Positions 25,573-38,400 of a stretch of 64,000 nucleotides of DNA are shown here, in pieces. Below the pieces are notes generated by a model that was given only the letters and a program-made list of their open reading frames with translations, had not been told where the DNA came from and did not search any database. Within the stretch, counting starts at the first letter, position 1. The number at the start of each line of letters is the position of its first letter. Both the position numbers and the translations under genes were made by a program. This DNA comes from Sapria himalayana (taxonomy: Eukaryota > Streptophyta > Magnoliopsida > Malpighiales > Rafflesiaceae), in assembly GCA_029783825.1 (NCBI GenBank), contig JAREIK010002459.1, forward strand, positions 351,918 through 415,917. Direction: 5' to 3'.

Positions 25573-26139
25573 GGAAATGTTCTAGATTTTTATATATGTT
25601 AGCCTATTGTGGGAGTTAACATGTTTTTATGAATTTAGACAAGTGGCAGGGGTTCATTAGTCGAAATTTCAAGTTTGATACTAAAGTGTTATTATTCCTT
25701 TGTTCCTTTTGTAAACATATCTATGATTTGAGTGAAACATCTATGCAATCATATATTGTATGTAATATGTAGCATAGATGTTGCATTTATTATCATGTGA
25801 TAAGGTGTGGGAAACAAGCTGTAAATATTAGTTACACAAATATAAATTCATATCAAAATATTTTATAATATTTTTTCTCATCATTTAAATCAAAATGATA
25901 ACTTGTTTATTGTTATTAATATCATGTATTGTAGCAATCACAAATAATATTGGCTCATAAAATATTTCATTTTGGGCCTTTGTATTCCCCACCATATGTG
26001 CTTTGGTAAATTAATTATAAAATATTTACAAAAAAATAACTCATTTTCATGTTTAGTAAAAAATGTTTAAAAATAAAATATTTCTATTTTAGTATACTAT
26101 AAATGTTCCTTAGATTTATTGTCACTATATACATATAAA
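25573..26139. other. AT-rich stretch in B, no gene seen
   Basis: No coding region, RNA gene or repeat structure is recognised here beyond general AT richness. Confidence 0.45.
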
Positions 26140-26294
26140 GTAACAATTTATATATATAGCATATATGTATGTATATAGCATATATGTATGTATGTATTTA
26201 GCATATTTGTATGTGTGTGTGTGTGTGTGTAAGTATTTAGCATATATGTATGTATATGTGTGTGTGTGTGTGTGTGTGTTTGTATAATTATAGT

Positions 26295-26334
<40 letters not shown>

Positions 26335-26478
26335 TGTATGTATGTATGTATATATGTATATATGTATGTATGTATGTGTATACATGTGTATGTATGTATG
26401 TATATATTTATGTATGTATATATATATATATGTTTGTATATATATATGTATGTATGTAAGTATATTTATGCATGTATG

Positions 26479-26509
<31 letters not shown>

Positions 26510-26612
26510 TTGTATGCATATGTTTGAATATTTTTCAAAAACATTATAGTTTTCAACCTGAAACATTAACACACACACGCGCGCCGCGCACACACACACA
26601 CACACACACATG
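26140..26612. repeat. TATG/TGTA microsatellite cluster with TG and CA runs
   Basis: The tract contains TATGTATG repeats, (TG)n near 26214-26230 and 26257-26279, a (TA)n run near 26298-26330, more TATG, another (TG)n near 26493-26509, and a CACACACGCGCGCCGCGCACAC tract near 26570-26610. All reading frames across it are spurious Tyr/Val/Cys or Thr/His repeats. It is distinct from the TATC array and lies inside element B. Confidence 0.9.
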
Positions 26613-26869
26613 TAAACTATCCTCAAAACCTTATTGGTTTTTATATACTTTAACACCATATTTGTTTTTTTGACTATATGTACTAAAGAGGAAAATATAT
26701 TTCCAATATAAACTATCATGGACTTGAATTTTTAATTTTGTTTATAGACAGAAAATTATAAGAGAGATAATTTTAATTTCCAAATTTTAATTTTCAAAAA
26801 TATGAGAAATAATGTTTTTTATGAATATTTTATAATTAGTTTATGAAAACATCTAGTATATGCAATTAT
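26613..26869. other. AT-rich stretch in B, no gene seen
   Basis: There is nothing recognisable between the microsatellite cluster and the TATAGTTATA repeats. Confidence 0.4.
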
Positions 26870-27720
26870 AAATAGTTATATATAGCTAAACATATAGAAA
26901 TAGAATTATATATATATATATATATATATTCATACAAGTAGGTATACGTAGTTATACATAAATGTATATAAAGTTATAAACAAATATATAGATTTACATA
27001 TATGTATACATAGTTATAAATATAGTTATATTTAATTATATATAGTTTTATATAGTTATAAAAATATTTATATATAGTTATACACATATAGTTAAACATA
27101 ATATTATATGTTGTTATACATGTAATTATAAAACTAGTTACATGTTATACATATAGTTACACATTTAGTTAACCTTATATTTATACATGTAGGTATATAT
27201 ATTTTTTTCATTAAATTTTATATATTTATACATATAGTTATGTATAGGTATAAATATAGTAAAATACATTTTTATATATTAATATATAAAAATGTATTTT
27301 AAATATATGTTGTAAATAATATACAAAAAATATAGATATTTAAATATATTTACAAATATATAGATTTACATATATGTATACATAGTTACAAATATAGTTA
27401 TATTTAATTTTATAGAGTTTTATATAGTTATACAAATATTTATATATAGTTATACACATATAGTTAAACATAATGTTGTATGTTGTTATACATGTAATTA
27501 TAAATATAGTTACATGTGGTTATACATTTAGTTACACATTTAGTTTAACTTATATTTATACATGTAGGTATATATATTTTTTTCATTTATTTTATATATT
27601 TATACATATAGTTATGTATAGGTATAAATATAGTAAAATACATTTTTATATATTAATATATAAAAATGTATATTAAATATATGTTGTAAATAATTTATAA
27701 AAATTATTGATATTTAAATA
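26870..27720 (-). repeat. TATAGTTATA tandem repeat, element B
   Basis: Two copies of a unit of about 370 bp lie in tandem. The word TATGTATACATAGTTA followed by AAATATAGTTATATTTAATT appears at about 27002 and 27371, and both copies continue with TTATACACATATAGTTAAACATAA and CATGTAGGTATATATATT. The same unit, reversed or forward, is found in element C (46.36-48.4 kb) and copy A (6.2-7.0 kb). It marks the shared CACTA leader. Confidence 0.8.
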
Positions 27721-29039
27721 TATTTAAATATCAAAACATTTGAAGCAATTCAATTTCATGCTACAGTGTTTCAAGATATGCATCTCATAAATCAAATTGT
27801 TAAAAAAAATGATATGGCATAATTTGATAATTAAAAAAATTATGATTGAGAAAATTAAAATGTTAATAGTCTGCCACATAATTTTGATATATTCTACATG
27901 GAATATAATTTGATATATTTTAGATGTCTTTTCATGTTTTAAAAAATCATACCTAGAAAAAATAAAAGTAATATACTAAATGTATTTTTATTAAAATATA
28001 ATATAATGATCATAAAAAAAGCAAGCATCATGGAATGTTAATTAACATTATCAAATATCGTGTTAATAGGATAGTATAAGAAATAACTAATAATGATGTT
28101 AAACATCATTATAAAAAATTGTGAAAATCATTCAAAATTATCAAAACATAATATAACATATTTTCAAATAACTTTTAAAATATCATTAAATGCATAAAAA
28201 ATCCATCAATAATATTTAATTTATTGTATCAAAGAGTGAACACTAAAAAAAATATTGATGAGTATTCTCCAATTTTCAATCAACATGCATCAAAAATCTT
28301 AGAACACACAAAAAACATTGATAATTTATCAATAACATTAATGACAACGAAACACAATAGAAATATTGATAATATATTTCCAAGAAATTTATAGATTTTT
28401 ATTAAAAAACATTGTGCCTCCCAATATAAATATCTAAAACATACAACATATCTAATACTTACATCAATGATATTTATAACATCAAACAAATTTTAGTGGC
28501 ATTAACACTAATTGAATTAGAAAATTTTTTACTAATATTTTTAAAAAATGTGCTCTAAATATTATTAGTTATAAATATAATCTAATATTTTCAAAAAAAA
28601 AAAATCATTGAACAAATTTTAACGTTTCTGAATAATATGGAAAAACTTAAGGCTTCATGGAAGAAAAATAATGTAACATCATATAAAATAAAATTTTACT
28701 AATCCTTCTCTTCTACCTACCAAACATTAATGATTAGCTCTTTCAAATTATGATTTACTATTAAGGACCAATTTTTTTAGAAGAATAATGATTAACAAAA
28801 CTTGATAACAAAGATGTGCTTTTATAAATTTAAAACTTCCATATTCAAAATCATGATATAATCAAGAATATCTTATGAAAATTAAAATTTGATTCATCTA
28901 TTGTCCTAGCAAATAATTGGATATGTATTTTTAAAATTATGAGCTCTAACATAATTAAATATTTTTCCTACTCACATCAACTACTCTATTCCATGATTAT
29001 TGATCCTAGTTTATATTGTGATAATCATGAATACTACAT
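27721..29039. other. AT-rich region in B, no gene seen
   Basis: This is about 1.3 kb of AT-rich sequence without a recognisable domain, RNA gene or strong repeat. The 69-codon minus-strand frame at 28280-28489 is unsupported. Confidence 0.45.
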
Positions 29040-29339
29040 ATCTCTGGTTCATAATATGAATGTCATTAAATCATGCACGAGCTTAATTTGATCACCAACA
29101 AAAGCCCAAAACACTCTAGTAATAATGGAAAAGAGCTATTATGTATTTAAATGATTGAATTATATAAGGATACCTTTTGTATACAAGTGCAAAAAAAAGC
29201 TTTTTAGTTATACATAAAGTCATGAAAAAGTCACAATCCTAAAATTACTCTAGCCTAAATGCTAGTTGAATGTTTGATCTACAAATCACTCCTATAACTA
29301 ATTTGAATATTAATTAAATTTGAATGCTAATTGAATGCA
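29040..29339 (-). repeat. Possible Copia 3' LTR remnant
   Basis: This stretch lies directly after the end of the Copia pol remnant when read on the minus strand. It contains GGCTAGAGTAATTTTAGGATT and CACTTGTATACAAAAGGTATCC, words that resemble the promoter and R region of plant Copia long terminal repeats. Without a second LTR or defined ends this remains tentative. Confidence 0.35.
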
Positions 29340-29765
29340 TATTTTCTTTAATTTAATACTTCTCTTCATGTTGAAATATGTTTGTCAATAACTCCCAAGA
29401 TGCTAAGGTGCATGGGAATCACTAGGGCTTATAATTTCCTAGTTAATAAATTTGTGATTTGCTTTCATGGTTACATATAAGATGTTTTGACTTTTCAATT
29501 TCGATTTTCTAATTGATTATGTGACAATCTAATTCAATATATTTCTTATGCTCATGGAAAATAAAGTTGATAGCAATGTGCAAGGTTATCACAAAATAAA
29601 TTTGCTACTTCCAAATGAGAAACTTGTCAATCCTACAACAAGTATCTCAACCAAGTGAGTTCACAAGTAAACACAAACTCGGACCAATATCTTGCCTCTA
29701 CTAATGATATTTATGCCTTTGATTGTTTCACACTTCTATGGCACAAGTAACTTACCAAAAATGTA
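29340..29765 (-). pseudogene. Ty1/Copia pol C-terminus (RNase H) remnant
   Basis: Read on the minus strand, broken frames show successive landmarks of the Copia RNase H region: a KKQ-like KQSKA, EARYWSEFVFTCELTWLRYLL (family EAEY...CELTWLRYLL), LFCDNLA, FHEHKKYIELDCH (family FHERTKHIELDCH) and a final LGVIDKH (family KLGVIDIH). Several frameshifts and stops separate them. It is an old fragment of a retrotransposon carried within element B, with the LTR probably following at 29040-29339. Reverse transcriptase, integrase and gag were not found nearby. Confidence 0.75.
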
Positions 29766-30890
29766 TAATAACTTATCAATTACCATTGGTTAATTGGATA
29801 TCTTTTTATATTGTAATAATATTCAGAGACAACAAAAATAGAACCCATAAACATTAGGATTTGTTTATTCCCAAGTTACATAAGCAGAAAACATTAAGCA
29901 TAATTATTTTTCTAAAGATACAAAAGTAGAAAATAATATGCAAACATTTAGTATTTGAAATCATTAAAACTCTAAAAAATTAAACAGTAAAAAAAACAAA
30001 GTTTACTCTAACCATTTATTGTTTTATTAATGGGGTAGAATCAAAATCATTTAATGATATGAAAATAGTTGAAAAGAGAAAAAAAAAAGTTGTGGAAAAT
30101 TAAAAAACAATAAAACCAAAATATTCTATAAAAACCAAACTACGCCCATATGAACATGACATGTGATGTCCTCATAACACTTCCGATCGGGTCTAGACAC
30201 AGCTTGTGGCAGCACAATTCTGAGATGTGCTCATCCTCTTCTTCTCGCCTCCCCGAGTCAACTTGAACCTTCTCGCACTAAATATTGATAGTCACAAAAT
30301 CATGAGCTCTCATGTCTCCTCCAACAAATACATTTAATCATTTTATTTATGTTTGTCAATAAATTTTAATTTAAACGTATATTGATTAAATTATATTTAT
30401 GTTTGTCAATAATAAATATATTGATAAAATTATTAAATATTTAATTTTTAATTGAACATTTTGAATTTTTTGTGGTTATAATCATGAAGCTACTTCAAAA
30501 AATTAAAACAAATTATTAGTAATCAGCATTATTAATTTAAAAAAAAAACATTAACTTAAAAATATTGTAACATTATTCTGATATTTTATGCCATTAATCA
30601 AAAATATGATAATGTTTGGAAATTATTGTAATTATAGCGCCTGACCCAAACCTAGATTTTTGAAATTTGTTATTTTCTATTTACTCAAAAATACTAATAT
30701 AAGATTATTTTTAAAATAACTTTCATCAATTCTATTTTATTAAATTTTATTAATAAATTTTAAATTTCCATAATTTAATTTTAAAACATATATAGACTTT
30801 TCTGATATAATATTTATATAAATATTAGAAAAAAATGTTTATCATAAAAAATTAAATATAATGTTTGTTAGAATATTTGTTGTAGGTTCC
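29766..30890. other. AT-rich region in B, no gene seen
   Basis: No coding region is recognised. A less AT-rich patch at 30140-30290 (CTTCCGATCGGGTCTAGAC, TCTCGCCTCCCCGAGTCAAC) may be a relic of another repeat. The rest is AT-rich. Confidence 0.45.
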
Positions 30891-30892
30891 TC

Positions 30893-30955
30893 TCGTAGTC
30901 CTATTTTGCTTCTCCTCTCGTAGTCCTATTTTGCTTCTCCTCTCGTCGTCATTGA
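30893..30955. repeat. 25 bp tandem repeat, two and a half copies
   Basis: A 25 bp unit containing CTCTCGTAGTCCTATTTTGC is repeated in direct succession, with a third partial copy ending CTCTCGTCGTC. The homologous place in copy A (about 5390-5420) has a single copy, so the duplication arose after A and B diverged. Confidence 0.85.
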
Positions 30956-32840
30956 AAGATAGAACAAATTTTTAGTGCTTAATCCCTTAGCATTATTTTT
31001 TCACGGAAACTATAAAAACAAAAATACGAAGCAAATATATAGAAAATAAAGATACAAAAATAAAAAAGTAAACTAAAATTATAAAAAATAAATAATTTAA
31101 ATAAAAAATATGTAATAAATTTTTATTTAACCTTAAATGATATTATTTCATAAATAAATAAAATAATATAATATAATAATAAAGTATTTCTTATATATAT
31201 ATATATTATGGTAATAAGTTGTTAAGAATTCAATTTATTTTGTATTAATATAATATGAAATAATTATAAATGCATAAATTTTGAATCTTTTAGTCTTTAT
31301 AAATTTGAATCTTTGAAGTATTTATTTAATAACCACACTTAGATATTTATTTTTTAAATAATCAAAATTTTTTTGATGTTATTAAAACATTTGTATATTA
31401 ATTTTAAAATTCAATTTATTTTCTTTTTAATTTTATAAAAAATTTGAATTTTTTTTAATTTGAAATTTTTTTTTATTATTCAAAATTTTTAAATATTTTA
31501 GTCATTATTTTTTTAAAAGATTCTATAATCATTAAAATATTTTATAAATATAGGAATAATATTAATATTTACTTGTTTATTCGTTAATTAATTTAATTTT
31601 ATAAATTTTTTTATTTAATCAAATAATTGTTTATTTTAGCTTTTTATCAGTAGTAATTTTTATTTATGTTAATTTATTAATTAAAATATTTTCAAAATAT
31701 TTATATATAAATAATAAATTATATTATTTTTTTAATACAAATATTTAAATATCACAATTAAAAATTTCAGATAAATATTTTTTATAATATTTTAATTAAT
31801 TTATAATCAAAAAAATAATAATTTGACTTATCTACTATAAATTTTTATTTGTATATATATATTTATGAAATTTTTTATTTATAATATCATATTTTTATAA
31901 TTATTTGAGGAGATTGTGTGTTTCAAGGATAGCTCATCTATAGTCCATTAAATACCTTTAATATAAAAAATTAAATAAAATATTAAAATAAATAATTTTA
32001 AAAAATATTAAATTATTATAAATTAGCAATGGAAATTATCACTAGCCCAAATAGTAGGGGAAAAATCCCCAGCTATATGCATATATTTTGAGAAAGTAAA
32101 TATTTAAGGAATAATTGCTTCGAATTTTTTATAAAACTGTAAAAAAATAAATTCAGATAATTATTTAGGAATGGATTTTGTCTTGAACTAAATTAGCCAG
32201 GGAAATTTCATCATGAAATCTTTTGTTATATTAAGGATGTAATTGATTAAGAAAATTTCATCACTAAATCCGTCACTATATTCCATATCTAAGTAACTAG
32301 AGAAATTACCTCGCAAAATCCTTCGCTATATCCCGATTGTAATTAGCTATAAAAATATGTTGCTAAATCTGTCACTATATTAAATATGTAATTAGCCAGG
32401 AAAATTCCATCGCAAAATCTATCACTATATCAAGGATGTAATTAGCTAGGGAAATTGTGTCTCTAAATCCATAGCTATTTTCGAGATGTAAATAGATAGG
32501 GATATTTCCTTACTAAATCCATTGCTATATTTGCGGCTTTTCATTGCATGGAAATTTACAAAAAAAATAGCGATAGATTATTTCTGGATCTAATTAAATA
32601 TGAAAATTACGTCAGTAAATCTATCACTAAATTTATGGCCTTTTGTTGCACATAAAGTTATGAATAAAATAGTGAGGAAATATTTTCAAAAGTGAAATTC
32701 CATCGCTAATCCATCGCTAAATTCTATTTCAATACAAAATCAGAAATCCCTTACTATTCTCTAGCTAATACCTCACAATTTAGCTAGAGAAAGATCCTTA
32801 GATAAATTTTCCTAGCTAAATTGATATTTTTTTTATAGTA
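30956..32840 (-). repeat. Element B 5' subterminal region, right end
   Basis: In reverse complement this aligns with 3046-4270 and 5106-5390 of copy A. The terminus at 32840 reads TACTATAAAAAAAATATC on the minus strand. AGCTAGG-type words are frequent from 32030 onward. By analogy with other CACTA elements this region carries the promoter and protein-binding sites. Confidence 0.75.
32239..32520. repeat. Roughly 50 bp tandem repeats in subterminal region of B
   Basis: The word GTAATTAGCTAGGGAAATT and variants recur near 32239, 32290, 32339, 32388, 32438 and 32488, a regular spacing of 49-51 bp. Each is followed by a phrase like TCGCAAAATCTATCACTATAT. Six diverged units are visible. Regular subterminal arrays of this kind are a hallmark of CACTA ends. 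Confidence 0.85.
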
Positions 32841-34378
32841 TATCTATCTATTTATCTATCTAAATATCTATCTACTATCTATCTATCTAACTATAAATCT
32901 ATCTATCTCTATATCTATCTATCTAACTTTCTATCTTTCTATCTATCAATCTTCCGATTTTTTTGTCTATTTATCTATCTATCGATCTATCTATCTTTAA
33001 ATCTATCTGTCTGTCTTTGTATCTGTGTATCTGTCAATCTATCTGACTAGATATTTTTATATATGTGTGGCTGCCAATCTATTTATTTGTTTATCAATCT
33101 ATCATTCTATATATATATATATATTGTGTGTGTGTGTGTGTCTATCTATATGTATATCTATCTATCTATCTATCTATTTTTTCGATCTATTAGACTATCA
33201 TTTTGTCTATCTATCTATCGAACTATCTATATATTTGACTAAGAATCTATAGAAATTTCTATCTATCTATCTGTCTATCTATCTATATATATGTCTATAT
33301 ATCAATCTATCAATAAGTATATCTATCTATATATTAATCTGTCTATCAATCAATCAATCTAATAGTCTATCAATTATATATAGATATGTCAATCAATCTA
33401 TTTATCAATCTATTTTTAAATTTGTCGATCAATATATCATTATATCTATCTATTTCTCTCTCTCTCTCTCTATATTTACCTATCAATCTATCTAACTATC
33501 TGTATATCAATATATCTATCTAACTCTCTATCTATCTATATAATATATATCTGCCTATTTTTCTATTAATAGACTATTGATATATCTATCTATCTGTCTG
33601 TCAATCTTTCGGTCTATAAATCTATCTATCAGAATGTTTATCAATCAATCAATCAATCTATCTATCTATCTATCTATCTATCTATTTATCTATCTATCTT
33701 TCATTCTTTTTTTCTATATGTATATATATTTGCCTATCAATCTACCTATCTATCTTTCAAGCAATCTTTCTAACTATCTTTTAATCTATCAAACTATCTA
33801 TCTATCTATTTTTCTATTAATCTATCTATCTATTTATCAATCTATCTATTTGTCTATCTATCTATTTATCTATCTAACTATCGATCTATCTATTTATCTA
33901 TCTATCTATTTATCTATCTATATATCTATCTATCTATTTATCTATCTATATATCTATCTATATGTCTATCTATCTGTCTATCTATCTATTTATCAGACTA
34001 TCTATCTATCTATCTAACTATCTAATTGTCTTTCTTTCTATCAGTCTATCTATCTTTCTATTTATCTATCTATTTATCTATCTATCAGTCTATTTGTCTA
34101 TCTTTATGCCTTTCTATCTAGTTGTCTAACTGTTTTTCAATCGAATTATCTATCTAACTAACTAACTAACTATCAATCTATCTATCTATCAATATTTTTG
34201 TCTCTCTTTCTGTTTGTCTACCTATCTATCCTTAAATCTATCTGTCTATCTATATCTTTATCTATGTATGTATTTATCTTTCCATCTATCTGTATATCTA
34301 TCTGTGTATCTATCTTTCTATCTATCTTTCAATTTAAATGTATATCTATCAATTTATTAATTTGTGTATCTATTTTTC

Positions 34379-34409
<31 letters not shown>

Positions 34410-35385
34410 CTATCTATTTATCTATCTATATGTCTATCTATCTATATATCTATATATTTATCTATCTTTCAATCTATATTTCTATCTATTTGTCTATCTT
34501 TTGATCTATATATCTGTCTATTTATTTGTCTATCAATTTGTCTATCTATCTTCTATTTGTATATATATATCTATTTTTCTTTCTATCTATATATATGACT
34601 ATCTATATTTCTATATATCTGTCTATCTTTTGGTCTATCTATTTGGCAAATAATATATCAATCTATTTATCTATCTATTATTCTACATTTTTGTCTATCT
34701 ATTATTTATCTATCTACTAAAAATCTAAAATTGATCTATCTATCAATCTGGCTATCAATCAATCAATCAATCTATTTATTAATCAATCTATCAATGTATC
34801 TATCAATTTTTCTATAAATTTCGCTATCAATCTATCTATCTATTTATCTTTCTTTCTATCAATCTATCTAATATTCTATCTATTTATCTATCCAATTTTT
34901 TATGTGTATATCTATCTATATATCTAGTTATCTATATATCTCTTTATCTATCTATCTATTTATATATCTGTCTAATTATTTATATATCTATTTGTGTATA
35001 TATCTGTCTATATGTCTGTCTATTTATATATCTATATATCTGTTTATCTATTTATATATCTATATAATTGAATATCTATTTATCAATCTATCTGTATATC
35101 TATTTGTCTAGCTATCTATCTATCTATCTATCTCTCTATCTATCTATATCTATCTATATATCTATCTATATATCTATCTTTTTGTCTATATATTTATCAA
35201 TCTATTTATAGGTATATCTTTATATTTATATATCTGTCAATCTATCTGTCTATCTCTCTATCTATCTATCTGTCAAGCTATCTCTCTATAATTCTATCCA
35301 TTAATATATCTATCTATCTGTCTATATATATGTTCATCAATCTTTCTATCTATTTATCAATCAATCAATCTATCTTCTATCTATA

Positions 35386-35424
<39 letters not shown>

Positions 35425-38400
35425 TTCTTGCTATATGTCTATCTATCTATCAATCTATCTATCATATTGTCTATAAATCTAACTATTTATGTATACATTT
35501 TCTATCTTTCTATCTATCTGTCTATACATACATACATACATATATATGTCTATCTATTTGTCGAACTATTTGTTTATCTATCTATCTCTCAATCTACAAT
35601 CAATCTCTAAATCAATCTATCTATTAATATTTCTATCAATCTATATATCATTCTATCTATAAATCTAACTATCTTTCTATCTATTCATCTCTCTACTTGT
35701 CTCTCTATTTATATATCTATCTATCTTTCTTTCTATCTATTTGTCTATCTATTTGTATATCTATGCTTTTATTTATTATCTAACTATATATCAATTTGAC
35801 TATCTATATGTCTATATATCTATTTATCTATCTATCTTTCTTTGTTTCTGACAATCTATCTGTTTATCTATCTATTTATCTATAAATCAATCAATCTATC
35901 TAACTATTTATTTGTCTATCTAACTTTCTATCAATATAACTATTTATCTATCTATCAATCATCTCTATCAATCTATCTATGCAACTAAATATCATTCTTT
36001 CTATCAATCTATCTATCATTCTATCAATTAATTTGTTTATTATATCTATCTATCAATCTGTCTATCAATCTGTTTATAAAAATACCTATCTTTCTATCTT
36101 TCCAACTGTCATTAATTCTATATATCAATCTAATAATCAATTTGTTAATGAATCTGTCTACCTATCTATCTTTGTATCTTTAATCAATCTATCTATCAAA
36201 ATACATATCAATTTGTCTATCAATCTTTCTTTCAATTTATTTATCAATTAGTATATCATTCTATATATATATATATATCTATATCTATATGTATATCTAT
36301 CTATATATCAATCGATCTATCTATTTATCTCTCTATTTGCTTGTCTATCTATATGTCTATAAATTTATCTATATATCTATCAATTTGTATTTGTATTTGT
36401 TAATCAATATGTCTATCAATCTTTCTTTCAATTTGTCAATCAATCAGTCAATCAATCAATCTGTGTGTCATTCTATTTGCTTATCTATGTGTCTATCTAT
36501 CTATCTATATGTCTGTCTATCCAATAGTTTATTTATGAGTTTATTATCTGTCTATCTATTTGTCTATCTATATGTCTATCTATCTTTATATCTATCTATC
36601 TATCTATCTATACATCTATCTATATGTTTATATTTCTGTGTATCTCTCTATCTATATATTTTTCTATCTATCTATTTGTCTATCTATCTATCTATCTATC
36701 TATTTATCTATATACTTATCTATATATCTATTAATTTATCAATCTATCTTTTGAACTTTTGATATATATATTTATATATATGTGTCTATCTAATTGTTTA
36801 ACTATTTGTGTATCTATCTATCTATCTATCTTTTTATCTTTTTATCTGTCTCTTTATCTGCCTATATTTTTTACTATATATATATATATATATATATATC
36901 TATCTATCTATTTATCTATCTATATATCTATCCACTTATCTATCTAACTATATGTCTATCAATCTATATATCAATATGTCTATCTATCTGTCTATCTATA
37001 TGTCTATTAATTAATCTATCTATCTATTTATTTGTCTAATTATCTATCTATCTATATGAAAATCTATCTATCTATTTTTTTTCTATCTATTTTTGTATCT
37101 ATCTATCAATCTATGAATCAATCTCTTAATTAATCTATCTAACTATATATCTATCTGCCTGCTTCTCTAACAATCTATCTATTTATTTATTTGTTTATTA
37201 ATTTTCCTATCTATTTGTCTATCTATCTATCTATCTATCCGTATATCTAACATTATATCTAAGTATCTATCAATATGTATATTTATCAATCTATCTATCT
37301 ATGTGTCTATATTTCTATCTATTCATTTGACTATCTATCTTTCTATTTATTTATCTATCTATTTGTATATCTATCTATCTATCTAAATAACTAATCTATC
37401 TATTTATCTATCTATCTATCTATTTGCATCTATCTATTTGTCTATCTCACTATCTTTCAATCTGTCTTTTTGTATCTATATCCATCTATCTATCATTCTA
37501 TATATCTATCTTTCTATCAATCTATATATCTATCTATTTATCTATCTCTGTTTTTATCTATCTGTCTATCTATCTATTTGTTTATCTATCTCACTATCTA
37601 CATGTCTATATATCTATCTGTTAATTTTTCAATCTATTTATCTAACAATCTATCTATGTATCTATATATATCTATCTATGTATCTATTTGTATTTCTATC
37701 TTTCTATTTCTCTATTGATCTATATAATAATTTATCGATCTATCTATCTATCTATCTATCTGCCTATTTGTCTATCTATGTATTGATCAATATGTTTATC
37801 TATCTATCTTTTTATCAATTAGTCTATTAATTTATCTATCAATCTGTCTTTCTATTTATCAATCTATCAATCTATCTATTTTCTATTTATCTATTTGTCT
37901 GTCTTTCTATCTATCAAACTATTTGCTAGTTTGTCTATCCATTTATCTGTCTATGATATTATTTATCTATTTTTGTATCTATCTATCTATCTATCTGCTT
38001 ATCTATCTATCTATATATCTTTCTTTATTTCCATTGTATCTATCTGTCTATTTATCTATCTATATATTTATTAATTTATTTATCTATCTCTATATATATC
38101 TATTTTTCTATCATTCTATATATCTATCTTTATGCCTATCTATCTATATATCTTTTATTATTTCTCTTGTATCTATCTGTCTATTTATCTATCTATATAT
38201 CTATTAATTTATATATCTATGTCTATATCTATCTATTTTTCTATCATTCTATTTATCTATCTATCATTCTATCTATCAATCTATCTATTAAACTATCTAA
38301 TAATTTATAAATCAATCTATCTATCAATTTGTATATCAAACTATTTATTAATTAATCTATATATATGTCTATCTATCTATATGTCTATCTATCTATCTAT

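Larger units (their letters stand above)
23094..32840 (-). mobile_element. CACTA-like transposon B, 9.7 kb, non-autonomous
   Basis: Both ends are visible: TACTACAAAAAATC at 23094 and, on the opposite strand, TACTATAAAAAAAATATC ending at 32840. The flanks are TAT/TAT, a 3 bp duplication as expected for CACTA elements. GCTAGGGAAATT-type subterminal repeats are at both ends. Alignment of 30.88-32.84 kb with the reverse complement of 3046-5440 shows that the right end is the 5' end, so the element is in minus orientation. No transposase domain was found. The interior carries tandem repeats, a Copia remnant and an unrecognised exon-like piece. Confidence 0.85.

Noticed and set aside
26250..26719. 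Overlapping frames on both strands with Tyr/Val/Cys and Thr/His repeats
   Set aside because: They come from TATG, TG and CA microsatellites; no start context, domain or complexity supports a gene.
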